DNA of 64,000 nucleotides from Phanerodontia chrysosporium. Taxonomy: Eukaryota > Basidiomycota > Agaricomycetes > Polyporales > Phanerochaetaceae. The notes under the pieces were generated by a model. The model had not been told where the DNA came from, searched no databases, and saw only the letters and a program-made list of their open reading frames with translations. The stretch covers positions 1,116,001-1,180,000 of the forward strand of contig MJGA01000006.1 in assembly GCA_001910725.1 (NCBI GenBank). Reading direction: 5' to 3'. Shown here in pieces: positions 21,609-33,451 of this stretch (the stretch's first letter is position 1; every line of letters begins with the position of its first letter). Both the position numbers and the translations under genes were made by a program.

Positions 21609-22860
21609 TCAATATCTCCATTGCCAATGGCCATGACTTCCTGATGCGGCGTTGGCGATATTCTGCGCACCTTGGGTCATGATGTTCTGCAGATCCACTG
21701 GGTTAGCCGAAATCTCGGAGCAAGACCAGGCCGACGTACCGCCATCATGCGAGTTTGTTGCATTGACATTTGCTAGAGAAAATTAGCCAGCGGCATACGG
21801 GATGATGACAAGACACACTTACTATCTGTGCTTGCTGAATAAGCATATTGTTGTTCATGATAGCTATTTGGTTGAGCGTGTACTGCTGGAGCGCTGTCAA
21901 GACGTAGAGGTAAGCAGAGCGTCACTGTGTGTTGCGCAGAGACTTTCGCACCTGCTTGTTCAGCAGGCTCTCTTCCCTGCTCCATGAGCTTTTCGAGGGC
22001 CATGCGCATCCCATCGGGAAGGTACCAGCGCATCCTGACTTGGTCGCCGTCCAGAACCCGGAGCATGAAATATCGATCGTCATACGGACAGAGCGCAGAC
22101 CCATCGAGGACGGTGCAGTTCCCATCGAACGCCATGCATGCCTACAAACCGGCCAGTTCCAGCCCCGAGATCTGCAAGACTGACGAGCGGACATACCTGG
22201 CGCAGCGGGTGCGACGGGTCCTCCGCGGGGCCCTTGAGGAACGCGAGGAAGCCCTTGTCGAACGTGCAGATGTGCGTCCCGTCGCAGCCAAAGAGGATGT
22301 TGCGCATGCGCGTGTCGAGCGCGGGCACCTCGGCGCGGAGCGCATCGAGGTCGATGCCGTACGCGGGGCTCTCGTCCGTCTCGAGCACGAGCTCCGCGCC
22401 GCCGCGCTTCATGAAGAGGCCATTCCCGTCCGCCGTGAACGACAGCGCGCGCGCGGTCGTGTCCTGGTTCGGGACCTCGCCCCCCGCGAGCAGCTTCGTG
22501 ACCCACTCGGGCGTCTCGGGCCCAGACCAGACTGCAGGGCGTGGTGAGCCCGAGTGCTTGTACGCAGGGACAAAGCAGCGACGTACCCGCTCCCGCCGTT
22601 GTGCGTATGGCCCACATCTGGAATTCGGGATGTACGCTGAGATAGCCAGCAGAAGTCAGGTCTCACATCGCCAGAGCAATGCGTAGGGCCCACGCTATCC
22701 AAGACACCTTCATCGGGTCCAGGTCGGTATTGATGTGCTGCATGATGGTCTCGACGAGGCCCGGGGGCATGCCAGTGCACGTCATTCGCCGGCCGTACAT
22801 GATGAGGAATTCGTTTGGGGAGGGCCCGAACACGACCTTGAGGTTACCGTCGACCGACAT
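21609..22860 (-). CDS. Uncharacterised protein, tandem paralogue A
   Basis: Not recognised as a named family. Exon 1 (MSVDGNLKVVFGPSPNEFLI then MYGRRMTCTGMPPGLVETI) is followed, after an intron ending near 22535, by SGPETPEWVTKLLAGGEVP, ALSFTADGNGLFMKRGGAEL and FGCDGTHICTFDKGFLAFLK. A further exon has AFDGNCTVLDGSALCPYDDR and YLPDGMRMALEKLMEQ. The last exons are Gln/Asn/Met-rich (QQYTLNQIAIMNNNMLIQQ) and end NIMTQGAQNIANAASGSHGH. The repeated pattern of a short beta-like unit with F-x-x-D-G suggests a repeat or propeller-like fold, which is inference only. A paralogue in the same order lies 0.4 kb upstream. No signal peptide or membrane segment is seen. Confidence 0.6.
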
Positions 22861-23270
22861 CGAGAGCGAGAGCGAGAGACACGGGGGTATGCAGCTGGCT
22901 CCACGTTCGTAGGCCCCATGGCTTATCAGCTCCTAGGTCACAGGCCCGCCTACGTACGGCAGCACAATGTCGACAGCTGTGCGATGATCCCAAAATACCC
23001 GCAGAGCACGATCAGGCACCGGACTTTCCGGGACGGCACAGACCACGCCTACTAACTGAATCCGCGATCGTCGGGGACAGGGCCCTGATCAGCCAGCAAC
23101 GCTGTACGCTGCACTGCATAGCTAACTCAGAGCATAGCGATGAAGGGGAGCAACAACTCCCCATAGTGCAGAGGGTGCTACCATGGAGTCATATGTCCAT
23201 ACGAAACAACATACAGATAAAAACCTGAAATCTCACCCACCGGGAAAATATTGTACTGCCTCCTGTTCCA
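22861..23270. other. Spacer between the tandem paralogues
   Basis: About 410 bases, expected to hold the promoter of paralogue A and the 3' end of paralogue B. Nothing else recognised. Confidence 0.5.
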
Positions 23271-24401
23271 TTATCGATACTCGTATCTGTACTCGTAGCG
23301 GGTAGTATACGGGCGCATGATGTCGCGGGCTGCGCGCATACCATTGTTCTGGATTTGCTTCAGGACCGCCACTCAAGTCAGTCCACTAGATCACACCAGG
23401 CTTATAGCATATACTCACCGTTTGCATCTGCGTCACCGCCATTGCACACTGTATGTTGTTCATGACGCATTGCCGGACGACTTCACCGATTGCAGTCAGC
23501 GACTTGTTTGATCCTCAAGTGCTTTGCAGGACTTACTGGCTTGCTCTGCGGGGTCGTTCATTAGGTCAATCAACTCCTGAAGCGCCTCCTGCATTTCCTC
23601 CGGGAGGTTCCATCGTGTGTCTATGCGGTTACCAATATGGACGCGCAGCACGAACCAACGGTCGTCATAGGGGCTCAGCACGGAGCCGTCCAAGATGCGG
23701 CATCCGGGGATGCTGCTGAAATATGTGCAAGCGCGGTGCAGGGGGTGCTCCGCTTCTTTCGCGGCGCCATCCAGATTGGCAAAGAACTCGCTCTCGGAGA
23801 CGCAGATATATACGAGCCGTCGCAGCCAAACAGGTTATTCTTCAGGTGACGATCCGGGTCGGGGCACTGCCCGCGCAGCTTGTCGAGGTCGATGTTATAT
23901 GCCGGCTCTGGACCGAGCTTGAGCACAAATCCCGCGCGCCCGCGCCGCACAAGAAGCCTCGCCCGTCGCCTGTGAACGATAGCGCGGTTGCTTTGTCGTC
24001 GGTGACCGAATACGCATCGATAGTGTTCTGGAAGTACTGCGCGACCACGTCTGGTGTCTCGGGCGAGGCTGAGACTGCAGTAAGGAGAACGCGAGCGTAA
24101 GATATATTGCCAGAGTGAGAGTACTGCCTACTGGTGTCGCCCAGTGCTATTCTGCCACCCAAATTTCGTTCGCCGGATGCATGCTGGATGTGCAGGACGT
24201 CAATAGCAGCACTAGATGACAGTAGAACCAGACGACCAGACCTTCACCACGCCACTTTCATCGGACTGAGGTCTGCATTTGTCTCAAATATCTGAACAAG
24301 GCTCTCCGGCATCTCGCTGTACGAGAGACGTCTTCCATACGTGATGAAGTATGAATCCGGCGACGGCCCGAATACGATCTTGACATATCCGTGTCTGTCA
24401 T
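23271..24401 (-). CDS. Uncharacterised protein, tandem paralogue B
   Basis: Collinear with paralogue A: KIVFGPSPDSYFITYGRRLS, EMPESLVQIFETNADLSPMK, SPETPDVVAQYFQ, ALSFTGDGRGF, AYNIDLDKLRGQCPDPDRHL, LFGCDGSYI, GCRILDGSVLSPYDDRWFVL and WNLPEEMQEALQELIDLM. The end differs from A: after NNIQCAMAVTQMQT and an intron it finishes AVLKQIQNNGMRAARDIM with a Tyr/Arg-rich tail (YEYRYEYR, stop at 23271). Frames must be shifted by one base near 24390, near 23970 and near 23815, so in this assembly it is more disrupted than A. The same -1 pattern is seen in PRP8, so errors cannot be told from decay here. Function unknown. Confidence 0.55.
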
Positions 24402-25421
24402 GGCTACGGCGCGGCCTAGAGTCAGAATCGCAGAGGATGGGTCAGTGGACACACATGTCAGGCAACCTTTATATGTACGAGCTACAGAGTGACAGACAGG
24501 CACAGCCGCTCGTGCACGACTGCATGCGCGTTCGTGGATCGTCAGGTACTGTCACCGACATGGACGGACCGGTTGGGCTAAGTGACGCGGGGCGATGTCG
24601 TCCCCGTGATCTGGTAGTGGGAATAACAGTACCATAAGCATCGTAATAAGCATGACCCGTCCATCGTGACACACCAGAGAGAGAAAACCCAAGTAACAAA
24701 TCCAGGACACGATCCAAGTCGCGAGCGTCGCGATGACGAGGGTCCATGATCAGAGAGGAATGCCTGAGAGCCCGGATACAGGTACGATCTCCTGCGCGCG
24801 AAAAAGACGAACAGTGGAGGAAGATGCAGCACGGCATCTTAAGCTGGAAGCCTGGTTATTGGCATCGACGCTGCTGACCCTGCAGCAACCTAGTTGCGAT
24901 GTATGCATGTAAGACCAGGGGAAGCTGCAGGTAGCAATGCTTACCCGACATTTGCGATATCTTCTATTCTTCTATCTTAGTAAGGCGGTTTCGTACCACA
25001 CGCGTCACCTTGATCTGACCATAGACTAGGAGGTTGCACGCACCTTATATATAACAAAATCTGCTCAGTGAGAGTACACCTTAAATAGCACACGATCACT
25101 GCTTTCGGGATGGGCGGGTTGTGTGAGATGGCGTTCAGAGGTGAGTGACGATGGACTGCACACTACGAGGTCAAGTGTCGGAACGATGCCGAGACTCCAG
25201 ATATGCTCTAGCCGTTGCGTGCACGACAGCAATGCGCAAGAGTTCTGTCGATGTTTTGCCCAGAGCCTGCAGCGCCCGCACGTGAGCTCCTTGGTCCCGC
25301 GGATGACTGTCGAATAGTCCTGTCCATCTCAGGCGACCCAGGCTTCAATTAAGTATTGCTACGACCTCGTTCTTCCACCACAGGACCAGAATACAGGAAG
25401 ACGTACGACAAATGGATGGCT
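24402..25421. other. Intergenic interval, nothing recognised
   Basis: About 1 kb between the unknown paralogue B and F-box gene 3. No domain, repeat or RNA gene was recognised on either strand. Confidence 0.5.
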
Positions 25422-26707
25422 CTACGGGGTGCGGGGAGGGGATGCGGACCACGTACAATACTCATGAGGCGTGCCTACGCAACAGCGGACGGCGCCTTCG
25501 GAGGTGCACACACTCGCGATGTGTCCTTCGTGAGTGCAGTCCGAGGGCATGAATGCAGGAGCTGTCAGTCCCTCAGAGATAGACAGCAATATCGCGTTCG
25601 CCTCTGTGGATGTCCTGTGACATTCGGGGGACCCGATCGTGACATGCACCTTGGGCACCGGGACAGGCTTCGCGGTCGAGGATGACCACACGTCCTTCGT
25701 GCTCCTGGTATGCAAGTCTGATAGCAGAGAAGGCTCCCCGGAATGAGGGGTGGAGATTAGCTTGGAAGCCAAAAGACGAAGAATTTCCCTCGCATTCTCC
25801 ACTTCCGGGTCGCGGTCTACGAGCGTGATGGAGATGGTCGCATCCGGAGGAAAGGCAACATACTCCAAGAACTGCAGAGCGGTAAACGCGGAAGTACAAA
25901 GCTCGAGGTGACGGAGGTGATGCAAGGCCATAGGTACGAGTTTTGGCTCTGCGCCGTCGTGATATGCGAGATGGCATTGATGAGCTCCAGTGACTGCAGA
26001 AGAGGCATGTTTCTGAGAACGTCGAGCACTTTCTCCACGCTCCAGTGGCGGTGGTGAGGGAGCTGCAGGAGGCGCAGGCGGAAAGTGACGTGCGTCAACG
26101 TGGGTTTGAAGAGTGAGCAGGACCAATCAACTGGTACATTGATGAGTCGCAAATGCGTCAAGGCTGGTGTTCCAATGTTATCGAACGGGGTGTAAGGCAC
26201 GAAGCTGAGTCGATCGTTGGACTCAAGAGACAACGAGCGCAGAAGCGGTGCGGAACGTGTTGTAGATACCGTGAGGTACAAGCGCCCTCGGGTAATGGTG
26301 CACTGGACGGAGCGGGCGCGGTTGATATGGCAGAAGACGAGGGCAGCAGGGTCCGTGATGTGAGAAGCGCATTCTGGGACAACGATGTCCAGAGCAGCTT
26401 TCCTTGAGCGGGCAAGCATCCTGCGCGTCCACGCCTCCGAGTACGTATACACCTGAGCCCAGAGCGGCCGAAAGTGAACAGCGGCGTCGCGCCAACGATG
26501 GCAGACGTGCGCGACGCCGATCCAAGTGAGGTCTCCTCGAGACCAATCCGCAGATCGATACATGAAAATCTCGAGCAAGATTTCCATAGGCAGTCGTCCG
26601 ACAGCGGTGAGCTCGTTCAACCTCCGCTTTGCAACGACGATCTGACGTTCCCAGGTGGTGATTGATGCGAGGAGCTGCAAACGCTCTTGAGCCGCCGCGC
26701 CAGACAT
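25422..26707 (-). CDS. F-box protein (gene 3 of the F-box group)
   Basis: The start is ATG 26707 (MSGAAAQERLQLLASITTWE). A short coiled segment leads to the F-box VGRLPMEILLEIFMYRSADW and AHVCHRWRDAAVHFRPLWAQ, the usual agaricomycete pairing of F-box and W-R-D-A-A block. LRR-like repeats follow (LLRSLSLESNDRLSF, PALTHLRLINVPVDW, MPLLQSLELINA). The frame then needs one base restored near 25965 to reach LHHLRHLELCTSAFTALQFL and VAFPPDATISITLVDRDPEV, a typical cleft-forming block of this family. The C-terminus after about 25560 is less typical and the stop at 25422 is provisional. Expected role is substrate binding for an SCF ubiquitin ligase; target unknown. Confidence 0.7.
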
Positions 26708-27114
26708 CTATCTCGACCGCATGTCAGCAGGGACCAGTGTAGGACGAGTGCACGTACTACTCAGAATGACAAGTGACCAGAAATGCAGTGTCCAGCAAGA
26801 GACTTCACCGAGGGAGAGTCGATGTGGTGGTGGAATGAGAGCGAAGAGTGGCCACGTCGCTCAGACGGGCTCGAATCCCATAGGATTGGGTTGCGGCAAT
26901 ATCGACAGCAGCTTCGGGATCGTGTGTTTGCACATGCGTCGGGCCGGGTCCAATGGGGCGTTCTTCGATCCCTGGAAGGAGTCGAGTGCGCACGGTCGGC
27001 AGAATACCGGGACGGAAGCTGTTTGCATTATTGAACGTACAGTTCGATAGGGGTGGCCTTGTAATGGTGTGTATGGGAGAGGGAAACACGAGGACCGCGA
27101 AGCGGAGAAGAGTT
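26708..27114. other. Spacer upstream of F-box gene 3
   Basis: Probable promoter of F-box gene 3 plus the downstream flank of the fragment ending at 27115. Nothing else recognised. Confidence 0.45.
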
Positions 27115-27626
27115 TTATGGGCTCAAGGTTTCAGGTAAAGGTTGAAGGTCGGCGGAAAATAGTAGAGTGAAATGCGAGGCGAGTACGATGGTCGCTCTGA
27201 GAGACCTCCCTGCGAGATCCTTGAATGCCTTCTGCACCAGTGGCTTCACCGCTCTCGTCACTCTCCACCATACATTTCTATCACCACAGAAAGCGTTCGC
27301 AGGTTGTTGACCGATGCGCTCAGTGTGGTCCAGTCTTGGTCCGTAGAAGGCCCTGGCAAGACGCTAAACCATCGCTTTCGACATAGTACCAGTTGCATCC
27401 GGCATCGACAAATGATGTTTCCACGGGGAGTATGAGCGAAGAGCGCATAAGCACGGTGGCCTCGCCTTATTATTCGGCCCAGAACGTGTCGTGATCGTCC
27501 CGGAAGGTGAGCTCCCGTAGTGTCGAATACGACGAAGTCCATGTACGCGCATAATGGCTCGTACGGAAGCAGCGGGAGAGGGAGCTCGACGCGCGGCATT
27601 ATTGCAATGTGTCGTGCGGCATTCAC
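27115..27626 (-). pseudogene. F-box-family C-terminal remnant
   Basis: A coherent minus-strand protein segment without an F-box: VELPLPLLPYEPLCAYMDFV, ICRCRMQLVLCRKRWFSVLP, DWTTLSASVNNLRTLSVVIE, then, after one base is restored near 27252, KPLVQKAFKDLAGRSLRATI and SADLQPLPETLSP with a stop at 27115. The style matches the C-terminal part of agaricomycete F-box/LRR proteins. Upstream (27627-27900) only scattered similarity such as HISRISVLHMRS is visible and the F-box itself is missing, so this is most likely a decayed member of the local cluster. Confidence 0.4.
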
Positions 27627-28801
27627 TGGCGTGAGTAGCGTATCGTAACATGTGTTATGTGGGGAAGCTCCAGGTTACGAGGAATATTCCTAGGCTGTTC
27701 ACAGAGATTGGACGTGGGCGAGCGGGAGCCGTCTCGGGCTCATTGTCCAGGCGCGACCGCATGTGGAGCACAGAGATGCGCGAGAGATGTGACATAAATT
27801 GAAGGTGCCTTGGAAGTGGGTCTCCGCACTGGTGATGTTGAAGTCGGGTTGGGATTGCCGTCGTCGTCGGAGGGGTATGAGGGGCGCCAAGGCATCAAGC
27901 ACAGACCCAAGACAGACTTAGTCACGACTAGCCTGGGTCCAATTGATCTTCATACGTCGATTCTTTACACTATTGCGGATCTGAACACCGAATGTTTATG
28001 TTAACATTGCCCCTTGTAGATGTACAAGTCGGGTTTTCCAGGCTTACCTGGACCGCTGGATCTGTAGACCACAAAACCGAGCCATGCTGTGTCCTACGAA
28101 CCCACGGGGTATCTGGGACATGGGCGCAGCGTACAATGCCCTGCAACTCGACTGTCGTAATAGCCACACTAGATTCCGCTGATCAGCGCATTGGCATGAC
28201 ATTGAGAGTTAGGCATACATGATACCTCACAGGGCTAACTTGCCTGCTTCACACGGTGATGATCCGACCTAGGCTCGCTAGCCAGCCTTCTAAATTACAG
28301 AAGAGAGCTCGTTCCTCCATATGAATTTTCTGGACCAGTAAGAGACGTCGAGATGAACCAAGACGTGAGCAAAGCCAGCTTTCGATTGAATAGTGAGTGG
28401 ATTGTCATGTTAGAAAAGGTGAGAGAGTATGATGACGAGCGAAAGACAGAGACGAAGCGGGACGGTGGAGGTAGCTAGGTCGGATCAACTTCGTGGCGCC
28501 CGCTGCAGAGTAGGACCACCCCGGCGGAAAGGTGACGGTTGTGGAAATGGTACCGATCCTAGGACTCGTTGAGAAGATAAAGTTTCGCAGCAGCATACCC
28601 CTCCTGGTTATATTACAATTGTATCTATAAATGACTAGTACTATAATGATATGGTTAACACATGCCCTCTAGGATGACAGCAAAACGACAAGTAGTTGAA
28701 TGAACGAGTAACGGGTAAAATGTAAGGATAGATAGCCTGTCCGGACAGACGAAAGACGGAAACGGGACAGCAAAAAGAAATATGGAGCAACCAAATGTCC
28801 T
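27627..28801. other. Intergenic interval
   Basis: Contains weak remnants of the upstream part of the decayed F-box gene (to about 27900) and then about 0.9 kb with no recognisable feature before the end of the first MFS gene. Confidence 0.45.
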
Positions 28802-30606
28802 CTACGCCTTTGAAATGTGGTTTGCCGCCGACTCCTCGCCAGAATACGCGAACTTGGAGTGCTTGCGGATCGCCGCGCCCTTGAAGTAGAACAGGTACGG
28901 GATCGCGCAGCACGCAAGCGCAATGAATGCGAGCAGAGTGCCGGCCCATTCGTAGCCGAGTCGGTGGTACATCTGCTCCGTGAACAGTACGACGGCCGCG
29001 CCCCAGAACGAACGCAGACATGTCTTCGCAGCGAGTGCACTCGCCGCCTGGTGCTGGTACGAATCCACGAGGTAGTTGTTTGCGCTGTTGTAGAGGAAGA
29101 TGAAGCCAAAGCCGATTGGGAAGCCGCCGAGGCAGGGCCCGAGCCAGTGTACTCGTGGATACGACGTCCATGCGAAGATGAACAGGCCGATGGGGATGAG
29201 CCAGCAGGAGATCATCATCGGGATCAGGCGTGCCTCCGGCGGCGGCAGCCCGCCGTGTTTCTGGCGAAGCTGCTTGTAGTGATTGTTCACGAAGGGTGCA
29301 CAGGCGGCGCTGCACACGACACCTATCGCGATGGGGATGAACATGAGACCGGTCTTCGAGGCGGACCAGCCCTTGCCCTCCTGGTAGACGATGGGGAAGC
29401 TGGAAGGAATGTCAGCACAGACGTAGGATAGGAGGGAGCAGAGACACGTACGCAACGAAGAACATGTACAGAAGGCCGTACAACACGGACATGTACAAGG
29501 TGATGAGGAAGACGATGAGCTCTTGGAAGAGCAGCTGGAACGGGCGGAGGACGAAGACACGGAGGGTCTCGGGCAACGGGCGGCGGTCGAGCTCCTGTTC
29601 AGTAACATACGTCTGGTCGCCCGTCTCCTTGCGCAGACGGCGAGCGCGCTTGAGGAGGATCGTCGGTGCGTAGGTCTCGGGCACCGTGAGCACCATCAGG
29701 GCGTATACTGCTCCAGCGACGATGAGCTGGATCCAGTACAGCCAGCGCCAGCCGAGGTTGTCCGCAAGGAAGCCACCGACCAGCGGGCCGATGGCGGGGC
29801 CAAGGAACGGCGCAGCACTGAAGGCAGCCATGGGCACACCGCGCTCCTCGTTCCGCCACATGTCGGCGAGCGTTCCACCGACAATGGTCATCGGGGCACT
29901 GCGGCCGTGGTCAGCGAAAGCGGTAGTAGGCGACAGTAGGGGCAGGCTCACCTGAAACCGATGCCGTCGATAGCTCGCGCGACGAGCAACGTCCCAATGT
30001 TTTTGGCAACCGCACCGGGGATGATGAAGATGACACCGATGAGCAGCGTGGTTACGTACAGGATCCGCCGTCCGTAGAGCTCGCTGAGGGGTGCAAAGGC
30101 CATCGGTCCTATCGGACGCATGTCAATGGGTCTAGAACACCTTGACCGGACGACAGTAGCGATGCTTACCGATACCAAACCCGATAACAAAGAGCGTGAT
30201 GGTGAGGAGCGAGACCTCTTCGCTGACGTGGAATGTCTCGTTCACGCCTATGATATCGGCGGTGATGACGGACGAGCAGAACGCGACGGTGAAGCACACG
30301 AAGGCGATCATGATCGTGCACCACCATTTTTTGGCCTTGCTCCAGTTTTTCGGGTTATCTGGGTCGTCTATCGTGAACGTGACGAGCTTGTACTTCTCGA
30401 GATGCCCGTCGGGCGCCGCGTGCGGCTGGATGATCGTGCCCGTCGAGGTCTCTTTGCGGTACTCGTCGAGGTTGGCCTCGCGCGAGAGAGTGCGTGTCGG
30501 GAGCACGAGGTCCTCTTCTGCGGGATCCTCGTAAGGCGCATGCTGGCTGGGGAGTGTCAGAGAAGCGAGCACAAGAGAAAGAGGGGCGAGGCTCACCGAT
30601 GGCCAT
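28802..30606 (-). CDS. MFS transporter, DHA1 drug/polyamine antiporter type (copy 1)
   Basis: Exons (minus): a short first exon at about 30606-30597 (MAI), then 30170 up to about 30557, 30108-29952, 29898-29452 and 29399-28802. The cytosolic N-terminus has the family block [20 protein letters not shown]. Twelve membrane segments follow, with the MFS loop motif [13 protein letters not shown], the antiporter region [38 protein letters not shown], the cytosolic-loop block [20 protein letters not shown] and the C-terminal [19 protein letters not shown]. This pattern is that of fungal TPO/FLR-type proton antiporters of the plasma membrane, which export polyamines or toxic compounds. The substrate is not predictable. 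The first exon joins in frame only if one G is restored at the donor. A tandem paralogue (copy 2) lies upstream. Introns are 61, 53 and 52 bases. Confidence 0.9.
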
Positions 30607-30756
30607 CGTGGAGGGTACTGTCCGAAGGTGTGCGTTGCATCGTGTCGTGGCGCAGGGGCGTGGCGGGACGTTAACGTGCGGCGGCGAGAGCGGGCGCGCG
30701 GTGGACAGAGGGACACCACCGGGGGGCGATGGTGTCCTTGGTGCGCACACGCCCGC

Positions 30757-30763
30757 TTTTATA
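30757..30763 (-). promoter_or_regulatory. TATA box of MFS copy 1
   Basis: The minus strand reads TATAAAA in a GC-rich context about 150 bases before the proposed start codon at 30606. Position and sequence fit a core promoter; transcription start not determined. Confidence 0.55.
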
Positions 30764-31860
30764 GCCCGGGGACATGCTCGATGTCTTGGCTCGACATGCA
30801 GCGCCGCATCGGCCGATATGGTAGCATCCCCGCAAAGAGCGAAGGGGGGAGCGTCGCGCAGGGCTCTGGAACGGCTCCGGCAATTGTGAGTGAGCGGAGT
30901 TGTCGAGCGAGGAAAAACGGACCTGGGGTACGAGCGGAGGATATTCCGCACGAAATGTGCCTGGAGAACTGCCTTGTACGGCAAGAATCGTGTCAAATCG
31001 TCGAGGGTGCGATCGCCCCGACGGCTGCTTCTCGAGAGTCCGCACGATCTGGGTGCAGCATTGCTCCTGGGTCCAACATCCCGCACCTTCCATAAATGGC
31101 TAGCACCTTCTTCGCCCGCCCTCTGCTTCTTTTAGGCGCCTGCGCTTTAGGCAGGTGTTGTCGTTCGAGCGCGCCGCTCGTCCCCACCTGTCACCTCGCC
31201 AACTACTGCAGACGGCTCTCCAATGCTGTGCGTTTGGAAGCTCGTCTCCTGCCGAGACATATGGGACTCTGTGCGTGTTGTAAGATGACACAGCGCGTGA
31301 GGTGCAGAACGCGGGTGACTTCCGAACCGGTGCACGTCGCCCGGGACCTGTTCGAAGCGTTCATCGTGGTAGCATGGTCGTTGAGCGCTGTCGAAACATG
31401 CTCTTCGAATGACGTACCTTCTGTAAGACCTCGAGCACGTGGCTGCGGTGATCCCGGGGCCAGCGTAGCGAATCAGCCGTTAGATCTATTAGTCGACCCA
31501 ACCATGCTTGACACCTGGCCAGAACCTCGGCTCTCCTTCTCGGGCTTAGGGTGTCCTAGGAACGTTAGCAGACGAGGGAGAACCAAAACTTGTGCTCACT
31601 GCGAGTAGTAGATAGACAAGAGGACGCTGCGCGTTTCCGAAACATTCCCTTAGCCCTCGGCGGACGTGTGTCGCGCCGGTCCCACCGAGGGACGTACAGT
31701 AAGCAACTAGCTGTGATTGAGCGCTATTTTACAGACGATTACCGATACAATAAGGATAAGGGTGTGGTACATGTGACAGGTGTAGTGTGGTGAGGGGGCA
31801 ATTGTCTGAGATTCAACGAGTCCAGAAGCCACAACGATAACAGGGTGGGGATGTGTACTC
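30764..31860. other. Intergenic interval between the two MFS genes
   Basis: About 1.1 kb that should contain the distal promoter of MFS copy 1 and the 3' end of MFS copy 2. No other feature was recognised; short frames overlap on both strands. Confidence 0.5.
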
Positions 31861-33451
31861 TTATGCCTTCGTCGTCGTCGGCAGCGTCTCGTCTCCAGAA
31901 TAGGCGTACTTCGAATGCTTGCGGATCGCCGCGCCCTTGAAGTAGAACAGGTACGGTATCGCGCAGCAACCGAGGGAGATGAACGCAAGGAGCGTGCCGG
32001 CCCACTCGTACCCGAGCCGGTGGTACATCTGCTCCGTGAACAGCACGACACCCGCGCCCCAGAACGAGCGCAAGCACGTCTTCGCGGCGAGTGCACTCGC
32101 CGCCTGGTGCTGGTACGAGTCCACGAGGTAGTTGTTCGCGCTGTTGTAGAGGAAGATGAATCCAAAGCCGACGGGGAAACCGCCAAGGCACGGCCCGATC
32201 CAGTGTACGCGCGGGTACGACGTCCACGCAAAGATAAAGAGGCCGACGGGGATGAACCAGCAGGAGATCATCATCGGGATGAGGCGCGCCTCCGGAGGCG
32301 GGATGCCGCCGTGCTTGCGGCAGAGGTAGTTGTAGTGCTTGTTCACGAGCGGCGCGAGCGCCGCACTGAGGAGCACGCCGACCGCGATGGGGATGAACAT
32401 GAGGCCAGTGATGGAGGCGGACCAGCCTTTCCCCTCCTGGTACACGATCGGGTACGCGATGAAGAACATGTAGAGCAGCCCGTAGAGCACGGACATATAG
32501 AGCGTGACGAGCAGCACGATGATCTCGCGCGTGAGCAGCTGGAACGGGCGGAAGATGTACACCTGCAGCCGCTCGCCCAGCGGGCGCACATCGAGCTCCT
32601 GCTCGGTGACGTACGTCGCGTCGCCCGTCTCCTTGCGCAGGCGGCGGGCTCGCTTGAGGAGAATCGTCGGGGCGTATGTCTCGGGCACGGTCACTACCAT
32701 GAGCACGTAGATTACGCCGGTGACGATGAGCTGGATCCAATACAGCCAGCGCCAGCCGGCGTTGTCCGCGATGAAGCCCCGACGAGCGGGCCGATGGCAG
32801 GGCCCAAGAACGGCGCAGCGCTGAACGCTGCCATCGGCACGCCGCGCTCCTCGTTGCGCCACATGTCGGCGAGGGTGCCGCCGACAATAGTTAGCGGGGC
32901 ACTGAAGAATGTATCAGAACCGGAGGTGCTGTAGAGAGGGATGAAGCGTACCTGAAGCCGATCCCGTCGATGGCACGGCATACGAGGAGCGTGGCAATGT
33001 TCTTGGACACCGCACAGGGGATGATGAAGATGAGGCCGAACAGCAGCGTCGAGACGTACATGACACGTCGGCCGTACATCTCGCTGAGGGGTGCGAAGAA
33101 CATGGGGCCTATGGCACCATCAATGGAAAGCTTCGTATAACAGCAAGAAGAGCGTACCGATGCCAAACCCAATGACAAACAGCGTCACGGTGAGTAGCGA
33201 GACCTCTGCGCTGACATGGAAGCGCTCTGCAGGGCCGCCTATGTCGGCGGTGATGACCGCAGAGTTGAAGGCGACGACGAAGCAAACAGCGGCTATCATG
33301 AGCGTGCACCACCACTTCTTGATGTTGGTCCAATTCTTCGAGTTTTCTGGATCGTCTATCGTGAACGTCACGAGCTTGTACTTTTCAACATGGCCGTCGG
33401 TGCGCGACACGCGCGGTGCGAGGATGGTGCCTGTGGACGTCTCTGTCCGGT
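31861..33451 (-). pseudogene. MFS transporter copy 2, main body, cut off from its N-terminus by retrotransposons
   Basis: Paralogue of copy 1 in the same orientation. Exons (minus): from the insertion point 33451 to 33158, then 33108-32952 and 32901-31861, with introns 33109-33157 and 32902-32951 at the same positions as in copy 1. The third intron of copy 1 is absent: [16 protein letters not shown] is continuous. Diagnostic blocks are [53 protein letters not shown] and [19 protein letters not shown]. One base is missing in the CCCC run 32777-32780. The first coding exon is broken at 33451 by a copia insertion. Its continuation is found at 38458-38494 and, beyond a second element, at 53146 onward. 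The protein cannot be made as a whole in this haplotype. Confidence 0.9.

Noticed and set aside
26865..26895. A GGGCTCGAATCCCA stretch resembling a tRNA T arm
   Set aside because: No matching A box, acceptor stem or anticodon arm upstream.
31915..32934. A 339-codon plus-strand frame
   Set aside because: Antisense shadow of MFS copy 2; composition (Arg, Asp, Glu, Val) follows from the complementary transporter sequence.
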